A stretch of 60,000 nt of DNA from Lineus longissimus (lineage: Eukaryota > Nemertea > Pilidiophora > Heteronemertea > Lineidae): assembly GCF_910592395.1 (NCBI RefSeq), contig NC_088308.1, positions 3,598,001 to 3,658,000 of the forward strand. The letters are read 5' to 3'. Positions 1 to 12,500 of the stretch are shown here, in pieces (the stretch's first letter is position 1; each line of letters starts with the position of its first letter). The position numbers and the translations under genes were made by a program. The notes beneath the pieces were generated by a model. That model was given only the letters and a program-made list of their open reading frames with translations, was not told the DNA's origin and did not search any database.

Positions 1-311
1 AAACCTTTTTAAAAACAAATATGATAGGAATTTGGCAACATGTGATTCAAATTAGTTCATGGAGAATGGAAAATTGTAAAAAGAAAGTCCCCTTTTCCTA
101 AATTTTAGCTATTAATTTATCTTCAATCAAAACATCTTTGAACTTCATGCAGAACTGGCCTGGTGACGTTCTGTGTCACCAAGGACCACATTTACCTTTT
201 GGCGCAACTGCCAAGCACTATCGTCCCATAAATCCTGTACAATAGTAACAAAATAAACAAATAACGATCAATGATATAATTTATAAACAATTTCCACATT
301 TGAAATCAATG
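1..311 (-). other. 3' flank/UTR of EGFR-ligand gene
   Basis: AT-rich sequence after the stop codon. There is no further ORF and no canonical poly(A) signal on the minus strand, so it is presumed 3' UTR continuing out of the window. Confidence 0.5.
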
Positions 312-512
312 CTATACAGTCGTTTCTTCTGCTGTCCTTTCAGTTTTTTGTGGACCATTTCTATGGTCTGATTGCGCATTATTATATTGGTATGTAGGAT
401 GTACATGTATATCTGCCTCTGTCTCTTTATCAATTAAATCACTTTTTGATTCTCGATCATCCTCAAAATTGTTACCGTCCGGTATGTCTTGTATGGCATT
501 CCGGGCCTGCTC
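312..512 (-). CDS. EGFR-ligand coding exon 7: cytoplasmic C-terminus and stop
   Basis: A terminal exon of 66 codons plus stop, acceptor TGTTTCAG. It is acidic and hydrophilic (NNFEDDRESKSDLIDKETE) and ends in A-E-E-T-T-V, a class I PDZ ligand (T at P-2, V at P0). No AATAAA or ATTAAA is present on the minus strand between here and the window edge, so the 3' UTR probably runs past position 1 or uses a variant signal. Confidence 0.85.
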   Translation of the reverse strand, partial: EQARNAIQDIPDGNNFEDDRESKSDLIDKETEADIHVHPTYQYNNAQSDHRNGPQKTERTAEETTV

Positions 513-3500
513 CTGAAACAGACAGATTGAAACATGTTTACTTCCGTGATTTACGAAAATGTCCCCGAAGAATGAATATTTTACAATTTTCATTAGGCGA
601 ATCATGACATTTCTCTCAGTTTTTCCAATCAAAAATCATTAAGAGGAGTTCATTTGAGTGCTTACTGTACTGAGTGATGCTCATTTGAGTATGTTCATCT
701 GAGAATGCAGGACAGTGTCCCTCACTGTCTGAAGCTAACTGATTTGAGTGCATTCACAGTGTGAAGAAGTGTCCCGCTCATTGGGAGTAGGTCATTTGGG
801 TGCATTCATTTACAGTGTGAAGAAGTGTCCCTCATTGAGAGAAGGTCATTTGGGTGCATTCATTTACAGTGTGAAGAAGTGTCCTTCATTGAGAGAAGGT
901 CATTTGGGTGCATTCATTTACAGTGTGAAGAAGTGTCCTTCATTGAGAGAAGGTCATTTGGGTGCATTCCCTCACAGTGTAAAGGAGTGCCACTAATAGC
1001 AGAAGCTCATTGACTTGAGTGCATTCGTTTACAATGTAAAGGCCTGTTCCTCACAGACAGAGCTTAATGCATGAGTGGAGTGCATTTATTTACAGTGCAA
1101 TAGAGTGTCCCTCCTTGAAAGAAAGAGCTGTGTCCCACCTGTGACTGAAAATGACTAGCTCATTTAAGTAATTATGTCAAGTAGTGACATCATTCCACAG
1201 GTTCAATTGAGTGCATCTCAGACGAAGCAAAGAAGTGTATACATGCAGAGCCTCATTTGAGCCCATGTCATCGGTACACACAACTGTGAGATAAGAGACA
1301 GAGATAAAGAGAGTTTGTGTCAAATACAAATTTGTGGTTTGTAATATTCTGACATTTTCCTTAAAATGTTTTGCAACAGACGAGACAAAGCAACCTAGCT
1401 CTGCATACACGGTGGTCGTTTCAAAATCATCCTCCCCACATCACAGAACCATAGAATAACATAGCGACAAACAAAAGAAGTTAACCATTTAACTGATCTA
1501 GGTGACACAAAATCAACACGACATTCCAGACACTAAATTCTACCATCTAAACGGGACAAATACTTCAACCAATTACTATACGTCTAAGGACTGATATACA
1601 AAGACAAAAAACAAGGGCAATGCAAAGCGTGGCTGATCCCACCGAACTAGCACCCCACCCCACCATTATGCGACAGAAAATTGAAGCCTATAGTGACTCA
1701 TTCACCATTTGCAGTCTGCAACATGATATACAAGATACAATGTAGCCGCCTGGCAGCCATATTGGGTATCGGATCAGGTCCAAAATGAATAGGGCACCTC
1801 TTCCACCCCACCCCATCATGCCAGGGAAAAGTGAAGCCAAACGAGTCACTTGTTCGGCAGTTACTGTCCAGAATGCGCAATCCAAAATGGCCACCTGGCA
1901 GCCATATTGGATATATATCAATATTTTGAGAAAGTTGCCCAAGTGTGCAAGGGATAGAAAGCATTCATCACTGCATCTCAAGATGTATATCCTTCAAGTG
2001 GCCTTTAGCAATTGGAATGATTTGGCCATCAAACAGCTTCGTCGATAATTACTGAACCAAACCCTTGGCATTTTCAATTGAAAAAACATAAGGATGGTAT
2101 GACCACAGACTACACAGTGACACAATGAACTAAAGGAATATGGGAACACCATAAAGCACATATAGCACATGCTTCATCCAGATACGATATGGTGTTTACC
2201 CCTCGTCTATATCCTTGTCTTGCATCACTTTCTATAATGGAAGATCTGCCGCTAAACGGCCGCCTATACAACTGCTCAGCACTTGCCTCAAATTCAAGAT
2301 TCTCCATCCGACTTTGTTTCTTTCTCCACCTGGAAGAATAAATATAAGATGCATCAACAAAATTATTGCCAGTTCAACCTACAGACCTACCGATTACCAC
2401 TTCAATCTACAGACAAGCAATCTTTTTATCACTCATCATAGTGATGATTGCAAAGGTTGCAGCAATAAAAATCACTCGTTTGTGGGCCACTTTACAAGCA
2501 CCTAAAATGGTTAAAGACATCAGAGGTAACGATTCCTCTTCTTAATCACACAATCTATAAAAGTCTAATAAAATCTCTGACATCTGTAGCAACTGATGAT
2601 ACCATTAGTGTCATAAAAAGAAGATCAAACAGATAGCTGATTGCATCGCAATAGAGAACTATGTTACAGCAGCGATATGTCGAATAGCAAGGCCATGTTA
2701 GTGAGTCTCACCACCTTAGGTGCCTCGCAAATGAGTGATTAAATCCTGTTAAAAGGCATAAAAGGTGCTGGAGACTCCAAATTTCAGCTTTGATGTTTTC
2801 CAAACTAGGTTTTATTATGTGCAAAGAAACTATGATATCATGACAAATATGTTTTGTTTTTGTTTTTAGTAATAGACGAGTGGGCAAAGAAATGACCCAT
2901 TTGGCCTTAATGAAGGTACTTTTCAAGGTTACAGTATCTTTTTATCTGAAAGCGATGGGCCTGGGTCGAACATAAAGACAAAACTGATTTGAAATACAGA
3001 CCAGTTAGGTCAAATGCACTGAATGGGACATAACATACAGTACTGTCGGACTATTAACGAATTCCTTAGACAGTGACATTCATTTTTATCATCAGTTTGA
3101 TATCTACAGCAAATTGATAATGATTAATTTGAAAACTGTTCCACAAACATCAGGTCAAGGCCATTGGATATTTGTATGAAATGGCATTTGGCCATGTGCT
3201 CACTTGTTGTCAATGGAATGAATATGGTTACCATTATAGTTACATAGAGTTTGACCTCAATGACCTTAGAAAGTAGGTCAAGGTCAACATGTTTCTAGCA
3301 CAATGTTATAAAACCAAATAGGATTTTATGACCTGCACCCAGTAGGAAAACGCATGTTAGAAGGAGAGGATCAGGAAGGCCTGGAAATAGCAAACTTCAA
3401 TTGAGATTATCTTTAACACAAACAATAAAATGTGAAATTTTTGTGAGCGATTTATTTTTGTAATTTTTGCTAATGCACTGCATGTCAAATGCAAACAGGC

Positions 3501-6500
3501 ATGAAAATGTCAATTGTTAGGCATCAACCACTAACCTTTTGATATTGAGTCTATCCCAAACTAGAAATTTGCCAACTTTCAGCATCATGAAAATTTCTCA
3601 GTTTACAGTAGCAAATTATTTACACGCTTTGGAGGAGGACTTTGTTAGAAAGTTTTACTGGAAAAAATATTACAGAAACCTTGCGGACTAACTTGAGAGT
3701 GTCTATAATAAGGTTCAGTTTTCAGTTTTGCTCTCGAACTGACAATTTGCAAAGAACCAACTTCACAAATCAGTCCTCAAAGGTCAAAAGGGTAAGTATT
3801 TCCTACCCCACCACTTTTCTCACCGAGGTGAACAGAAAAATGGCTTCTCCCAAGTAGGCTACACAAAACCTACTTGTCTAAGCAATAAGCAAAGCAAATT
3901 TTCAATCTTCAAGAAAGCCTTGGAACAGCTTGATATCAATACTCATCACAAACTATGGCTACATCATCACAACTTTTCATAATTACAACTTGCAGCAAAG
4001 TGCTCAACCACTTCCTATGTCAAAATACCACCACAGTTGGTAGGCAATTAATTCTCAAATTAACGGATGTTCATTAGGAATTCTCAGTGAGACACCCTAC
4101 AGGTTTTCGTACTTAGAGGAGCATGGGAGAGGAGAAACTTCTGTTCAACTTTGTGAGATTTGTTAAATTAGCCAACTCTACCTCAAACACCATGTTCGAA
4201 TCCTCTTCCTGAATCTAAAACAAATATAAACCCTCAAATTTGAGAAACAAATGTTTGATACGAAAACTGAAATAGAATCGGAATTGACCAGAAAATTTGA
4301 AAATTGTGAAAAGGTGATGGACGAAATGAAATTTCTGGAATGATGTGGAAACTAAAACCACTGATAGAAGGTGAGAGTTTTGAGTAATTTCGAGAAGAGG
4401 AAAAGAATGTGAGGTTGAGTGGAAACTCGATGCAGTATGTGAGTCAACTAAAATAGCACGAGTGAGTTAATATTTTTTGGGGCATGGTGATCCACTTCAA
4501 GTTTTCTACAAAGAAGTGCATAACTAATTAAAGCCATCTTTAATTCTTATTTGCAGCCATCTTTGATTCTCATTAACATTTTATAGTCGACTTGCAGCCT
4601 TTAACTACTCCGATCAAGTCTTTTTTTGAATGAAATTAAAGTCATTTGAAGATGATGAAATTGCAAATAGGTTTAATGGGATCTGTTATTGCGCGTGACT
4701 CGAAGCCATTTTCATTTTAACAGTAATATCATTCTCAATGAAAAGGTGAACACACTCAGCAGACTTATCAAGTGTGATAAATGATTACAAATTGCAGGGG
4801 TATGTGTCGGCAATTCAATGCGATGCCACTTGACTCGTGAGTTAAATTTGAATTTGTAGGTGTGCCAATGCAAAAATAGGAGTGAATTGGTTTTTGTCAA
4901 AATGGGTTTGGTTCCCTTGTCTTGGATCAGATTTTAACAAACAGACAACAAATCGAACTGAAAGTATGAAAATGGGAAGCAGTAGTTCTACTTACTACAG
5001 GTTAGGAGAGTAATTATAGCAGATAAAGCGTTCAGAACGGCGACTGAAATGGGCATGGTAGATGACAACATTAAGGTTACATGACGATCTGAAGTATCGT
5101 AGCCTACTTAAAGTGCAGACATTGTTTCCTGTTTGATATCATGTTTATGAGAGATGTGGGAAAAAGATAGAAAGGAATTAGGACAAGGTGGGCTTCATGC
5201 TGTGGTGCAGTACCAAAGTGCCATACCCATGCAGGACTTAGATAAATTGACTAAAGGATGTCGTCGAATTAGGTAAGGAAAACCACGACGCTCAAAGGTA
5301 GCACCACCAACTACACACTGCACCCTCTAGTCCCTGACTTGACAGAAAATTCTGACATAATGATCACGGACATCTTAACAGCAAAACTTATGAAATTTTC
5401 TCCGGCTAATTTCTTGTTGCCAGACAAGCATGCCATCAAAGCTGTAACACCTTTGTAGATGAAGTTGAAATTATCTCCTCTAATGGGCTATTAATCATTG
5501 CTGCAGGTTTGTGCTCAGAGAAGAAACGTCAATCCACATGCAACACGACGGTTAGCAAATTTCCTAAAGACCGCACTTCCCGTTTGCACTTCTAATTGGC
5601 AAAAACTGCGTGTTGTTATTTTAGCTTTTGAATGACACAGGCCTCTGAGACGTTCCTTCAGAACTGTCCTTCAAAAAGTGGCAACAAATCATTCACTCAC
5701 CTTATATAGACGTATAAAGAAATTAGGATCACAACCACGATAACAACAGCAACCGCTGCTCCGGCAGCAATGTTAGCTGTGCGCATACGCTCGGTAGAAT
5801 AAACTGGAAAGAGAAAGAATGCAGTGAAATCCCACAAATGATGAACAAATTTCAAATAAAATGTCTTTAGGAGTAAGAAGTATGTATGATTTGGCGGCAA
5901 AAACATATGCCCTGTGTCAGTACTTCAAACTCAATAATTGTGAAATTAAGGGCGACGCACACGAGCGTCTATTTTGTATTAGGTCGGGCTTCAGGGCCGC
6001 CCCTTTCCTGTCTTATTTTTTTAGCCACCCTCAGGGGTTTATGGTCATGTAGTTCAGCTTTAAGCATTTCACAGACAATGTGTACACAATTGAATTAGGT
6101 ACTTTCAGACTCACTTCTTCTTGAGTTTGATATGATTTGACTGTCTGTAATCATATTAGGGTTCTTAATATTTTGCCAAAAGGCAGGTTTCTACAAGTAC
6201 TGTTAATGAGATGATGATAGTGACAGGAAGTTGCCAACAATTGAGGGACCTGGAAGATCATGCCCAGATCTTCTGACCAAACCACTTTCTTGGCTGAAGT
6301 TGGAAACATCACAGGTGGCAAAATGGTCAAATCTAAACCCAAACCAACAAGAAGACACAAATCACTGACCAAGGCAGGGGTCAAGGATGTTTTCAAGCTC
6401 TTTGTTGAAACAGCAAATACCTTTATGAAGCAGACCAATCCTATCTTGTGAACAGGGGAAAGGAGTGTAACAAACAACCATGGAACCATATAAGGGCCAA

Positions 6501-9500
6501 CATACAAGGACACACAAAAACCAACATACAACTCAAACTGAACACCCAATCTTCCAACTTGTTCAAATCAACAAATATGTAGCTAGGGAACTGCCAATGG
6601 AAGGCAAGTTGAATTTGAGGAACTGCCATGAAACTGGAGGCATTGGTTGTCTACTAATACCAACAGTGAGATATCAATTACTATTCTTAAACACCTCAAA
6701 TTTAAACTTTGAAATGCTGCTTTAATATTTTGTGCCAACCAAAGCTGTTATGGCTGTCTAACAATATTCAAACTGCTGTCACCAGAACAAGACACAGGTA
6801 CTCCATCGCACTGTTGACAGTGCTACATTGTATAAGCCAAGGCGTTCTAGAATTGACTGCCACACTGGCCACACAGTCAAAGCCAAAACCAGCCCTTCAA
6901 CCATTTACCAAGACTTCACATCTAACAGTATGTATGAGATTTATACCTTTCTCAGTCCTGTACATCAAACTTTGAAATTTTACAGCCATTGTTTCAAAAA
7001 CAATCCCAACAAGATTGGAGATCAGGCATCCAATATTTTACATGATTTCAATGACGAGGAATACTCCTTTGACGGCTCTGATCCAATCAATTGATTGGCA
7101 GAAGCTGGAACAAAATGACCAGATTTTGAATCCGGTAACTCATGCACATGCCAGACTCTTCCAGTAATCATTCGTGTGCAAGCGAAACTGGACACAAAAC
7201 CTGGTAACTTCGTTCAATCTTTGCTGATTCAATCAAAGTCCCTCAAAGAATCATAGGAATCTGCCAGGTCAGAAATCAGGGAACTCATGAGCCACCAGCT
7301 CACACAGTGAATTCAGGGCAATACTTTGAACTCAGACATCGCCAACAAAAAAAACAAATGCTATAACCCTATACTTTATTCGATCAGATCAAAGACAGAG
7401 AACAATTTTGGCTGCAGAACTCTGATATAACACCTATGTGTTTGACATCAGAGCCACAAAATCGACGAAATCAAGACCCCCTGAAATTGAGATGAAAGGC
7501 TGTCAGACATAACCACCTCGGTAAGAGGGCAGAGCACTATACCTTGAGGAGGACCCGAGTTTGGCTTTTTTCAAACTGGTTTGTTGGAGAATGTGATATG
7601 CTCGGCACAATCGACTTTTCATCAGACCAGTCAGAAACCGTGCAATAACTTGATACTATACCTCTGGCACTGCAGCAATGAGGTCAAAAGAGAAGACTGG
7701 TATGCAAAAGGAGATGCCAACCTTGAAATACCTCGATATGGATCTTCCTTTTTTTTTATTCGTGATGATACTTACATACAAAAGGTATTTCAGCTTCTTG
7801 GCACCGGTTTCCTTTCCATTCTTCTGGACAACTGAAAAAGAAGATGCACTATGTATCTCAAAATGAGACTTTTTGGCAATTTGGTGGAGAATTCATGTTC
7901 AATTTTGTTTGCAATACCTCTAAGACAACGAAAACTATTTCTGGTCAAGATATTCTACCCCATAAAGATATAGCATACTGTTCACCGCCTAATTATCATA
8001 CCCAAAATTGAACACCTACGAAAAGTTGACGTTTCACAGTACCGATAATAAAATTAGCCAACGTACACTTTGAATTACTTTCCGAAGCTGACGATACAAG
8101 ACTGCAATCAGCAGCTTCAGGCAGCATTTACCGGACCAACTAAATAGAGAAATAACCGGTTCTTCCCCCTTGGCTGACAATTACGCGCCAAGAATCACAC
8201 CTTTTTCTTGTAGTCACCATGGAGACAATAGAACTGAATTAGCTGATGAAATTTCAGAAACTTGTCGCATGAGGTGCAACACGCACTGTCGGAGCTCACA
8301 GACCTAGCTATTTTGTAACACAATCAATTAATTTTCATGATGATCAGAAAGGAAATTGAAATTACGACAAGGCTCCATCAAGTTGAAGTTTAAACTTAAT
8401 AAGGCTCTTATGGTAAAGAGGACCAGAAAAAACATCTTGAGGATGAAAAGATTTTGGAGAGTCTCAAGCAGTACAAAAATTATGGGTAATCACCACTTAT
8501 GATGTACTGGCACTGACTGGCTTCAGGTAGTATGTCAAGATTTTTTATGTTCTCTCCGTCTATGAAGAAGAAGAAATGCGTAGAAGACTTATGAAAGTGA
8601 GACTAGCAACAGACACTGCATTCAATTGTGAAACATTGAGTAGCCTCCAATTGGTACCCAACTGAAGTGGCACACAACATGTCCACAAAAGCCAACACAG
8701 TAGAAGACAAAGGTAAAATGCACCTCCATGAGACATTGGTGATGTACTGTTTATAACCTGTGTTCAGGTGTAGACAGGATCAGTGCACATATGGAGGCAG
8801 TTGATTCTGATTTCTTGCTAATAGGAGAACAATATTGCAGAGAAATTACCTAAATCATCATCTTTCTGCAGACAGCAGATACAAACCAGGGGTTCTGCGA
8901 TTCTGCTAGGCAAGTCCAACAGGTGTGTGTATAGCAGCAACAGAGTGCTGAAATCTTCACCAGTGGTTGTTTTCCCCAACCATGCAATGAATTCTGAGAT
9001 GGCGGGCAAGGATCTTGAAAAGGTTTCTGACATCTGATGTAGCCAATAATGTCGCAACAAGGTTATGGAGATCCTTACTCACTTCTAAGGATGACTTGAT
9101 GGTATTTTACAAGCCCCAATACAGGAGAATTATTTACCCTCAAGTGCCATGTGTTTCATGGTTACATTATATGAATTGGGCGTCAAAAAACAGAAGAAAA
9201 CTGTGTGAGGGCGGTGTTGGCCGAAGGCTCACACCCTATGGTTGGCATGGCAGACTCATGGCAACCTCCCCCCTCCAGTTAACCACGGCTTACAGTAGTT
9301 GGAACACCCTAATAGAGTGGATTTCAAAAGCCAGACTAGAATCAATAATACTCTACTTTAAATGTTGCATGATCATCAACAGATGGATAAAACTATCAAC
9401 ACGGTGACTCATATGATGATATTGAGGATTCAATGAAGATCAGCAGGAATCAATCAAACAGGTTGCTGCACATCATCAAATATTCATTGGCTAGATTACC

Positions 9501-12500
9501 TAAGTGAACTCACTAAGTGAAGTTTCCTTTCCAAAAGACTGTTCTAAGACACAATAAAAGATGTTTTGACTTACTTGCAAAAAGCTTCTCTAGTTCCCTC
9601 TAGAAGTAAAGCAAAACAAGTTCCCCCGTTCAGACAAGCAGTGCGCTGCTGTTCATGATATTCACATTCTAATTTATGAGTGTCCGGCGCTGTTGTTGTT
9701 GAGAATGGGATGGCAGTGGTGGCAGGCGGAGTAGACTTTGCCGGGGTTCGGCTACAGCAATCTGCAAAGAGACAAAGTTGATATATCGGCTGAATCAAAG
9801 AGAACGGTATGTGAGGAGTAAAGCTGCCACTGGCCAAAGAGGGAGTCACCAGTTACAACAAGAGTATTGATGATATCATGCATTCATTTGACAATTTTGA
9901 TACCAACAGTTTTGGCCTGATTGTTCAATTCTTTGCATTCCCTACCCTTCACAGGGTCAACACCATCACCTACACCAACTTAAAGCTGTAAAGGAGATCA
10001 GTTTCTCTTTGATATAGTGACCTTTTGGGCGATTAAGAATGTCGATAAAATCATTCATTAATTCAAAAGAGAACATGAGACAGTTTAAGGTATGCTGAAA
10101 GTAAGTTTGTACAATTTCGCCCGGGGTACAGTTATAGCCTCTGTGTGCATAGATATGTACCAGCATTTATTCTACACTAATTGTACCACTTTTCCTGACC
10201 TGGTCTGCTCAATAACCCCAGACATAACCTGGTCCGGTAAGAAACAGGGGTGCATGTTGTGCCTTAAGTACAATATGAACAGTACCGCAATGACACCGAA
10301 AGGAATGCACCTCAGCACAATGTGCCTACTATGATCAAACAAAACATTACAAAATGTCATAGATTCTTTGCCCAGTTTTAAATTGGTATTTGAAATGAAA
10401 ACATCATCAGCATTCTGTCTTTTAATTGGCCTGTCTGCGCACTCTTAGAATGCATTGTCTGGAATATAATTGGTTGGTGCACTGATCTAAAACAAGCAAT
10501 CTGCTTCAGCAATGAGGAAGATGGCTTACATGAATGAAGAAACTTGAGTGTGCAAGTTCAATAAAGTTATGCAGATGAGATAGAAATGGCAACTGACAAT
10601 GTTTGAGTGCAAAGTGGGTACATCTAGAATCAATAGTCAAATTCATCACAAAATCAAATGGTCAAACGGCAAGACCTTCCCGCCAAAAGAGACCTGCTTG
10701 AATGTACCCTCCTATCAGTACCTAATAGTAAAATTATCTAGAAATCTTTCATATTTCTGTCTCCATATGTAATGTCCACAGCCAGGTGCTGCCAGTAAGA
10801 ATGCCACATGACTTCATGTGACACCTACCTTCGTGTCCACCAAGAAGTTTCAGAAGCCGATTCATGAACAGAAGCCGCTGGGCAATAACCGTCCGATTGA
10901 AAAGACGGACCATGATCCTGACACCGGAGCGAAAACCTTATCCGACAAATCCGATATGCATCATTTGATTCAATGATCACAACTAGAAGTGGTCATCATC
11001 TTAAATGGTGCGCGTGAGTAAGCTTTATATTTCAAGGGAAACTGGATCACCTGGATGGTACCCAAGTGATTAGGAACCAACTCTGAGAAACTTACGCACA
11101 CCTACAGGAATATAGTAAAAAGCAGACAATCAATGTCTGCATATGTTCTCCATTAAATCATTATAGTACCTACCGCCTACCCTGGAGGAGCTAACCCTGT
11201 CTGATGAGTTAAAGGGAAGCCAAGCAAAATAGTCCTTCCATCTAATACAGGCAAAACGATACGTAAAGTTCAACAATTAGTTTACAGTTTCTTTCAAAAC
11301 TGCAATGACCACCTGAAGCTGAATGAAGTAATCAGCAAACGAGTTCTCACCAAGGAATCATTATAATCTACCACCTGCCTCAGAACAGCCAACCATGTCA
11401 GCGGACTCGAACAGAGGCCAACGCTGATTTTTACAAAAAAACTGCAGGTCAAAGGATAAAAGTTTGACACGTTAACCATGAGTGCAGACATCCTTTCAAT
11501 AGCTATCTTGTGTATCAAAAGCATGCTACTGTGAAGTACTATTGCTCATTCAAAGTGTTATTGTTTGTTTTCTTCGCAAGAAAAGGATGCTAGCATGTAA
11601 TAACAATATGTCTTATTCCACTTAGCTTGTAATAAATGAGGCCCATGATGCTAACGAGTAAATGATTCTGCTTAGCCAGGGTTCTAGGAACAAGGCTTGC
11701 TGTCGGAGGTTGAATGATGAGTTGCTGGAGTGAATTTACAAGAAGGATAACTGATACCATTAGATGGCATAAGAGATATGTTAGCAGCTCTTACTGATGA
11801 ATCACGGATAGTTTTGTCACTAATTTCAAAGTTTTTTCAAGGAAAAAATGTCCTAATCGCACAGAGCAATAGCAAATATGATCGGTAAACTTTTGTGAAC
11901 TGCTTTTTTTATATCAAAGCTGCTCATTGATATATAGCTGGAAAAGAAACCGTTGTCTTAGAATTTCATCATACTTCTGTTGGCATCGATCCACATGAAA
12001 ACCATGGAAAGAAAGTCACTTGGTATCAATAAATTTTCTTCTTTGTATATTTCATAACATTGTCAGCATATAAAAATTTCACATGGTTGATTGCACACCC
12101 GGAGGCAACATGGGATTAAATTAAACAAACTCAGAAGGCTTCAACAGATGACAGGCAAGAGAAGATATTGGATGTAGAGCTCCTCGCTTATGGTTGTCAA
12201 CATTTAATGCATCATATAGCTCAGTGGATCAAACGGGAATGTAGCAGTTATCAAACGCCAGGTAGCGGGAATCTAATAAAGGCGGGGACCTCTTATCAAA
12301 GGAAGTCGTTTGGTGCTCTTCTTATTATCGTTCTTATATGAAGGAATGGTGTCTTCCTTTTTTCCTGTTTATCTGAGAGGGCAATGTACTTCACAACCAA
12401 TGGAACTTTGGCATCTTTCATCCCTGGATGCTGCTTTTAAAGCTGCTTGAATTGACATTTTCATGCAAGAGAGAAGTGCCCATGACAATGACAAGCTTAT

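Larger units (their letters stand above)
513..2199 (-). other. EGFR-ligand intron 6
   Basis: A 1.7-kb phase-0 last intron. It is largely built of repeats: a 54-bp minisatellite and its decayed edges (about 650-1,240) and a degenerate 145-bp tandem duplication (about 1,630-1,920). Confidence 0.7.

Noticed and set aside
748-996. Plus-strand ORF with 18-residue peptide repeats
   Set aside because: It is the translation of a 54-bp minisatellite inside an intron of the opposite-strand gene; the open frame follows from the unit length being a multiple of three.
8850-8866. Mini-exon between CTGCAG and GTAATT in EGFR-ligand intron 3
   Set aside because: The frame entered from exon 3 hits stops, while exon 4 at 7776-7831 completes the EGF domain exactly.
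12215-12265. TAGCTCAGTGG-like tRNA A-box
   Set aside because: No matching B-box (GGTTCGANNCC) or cloverleaf follows.
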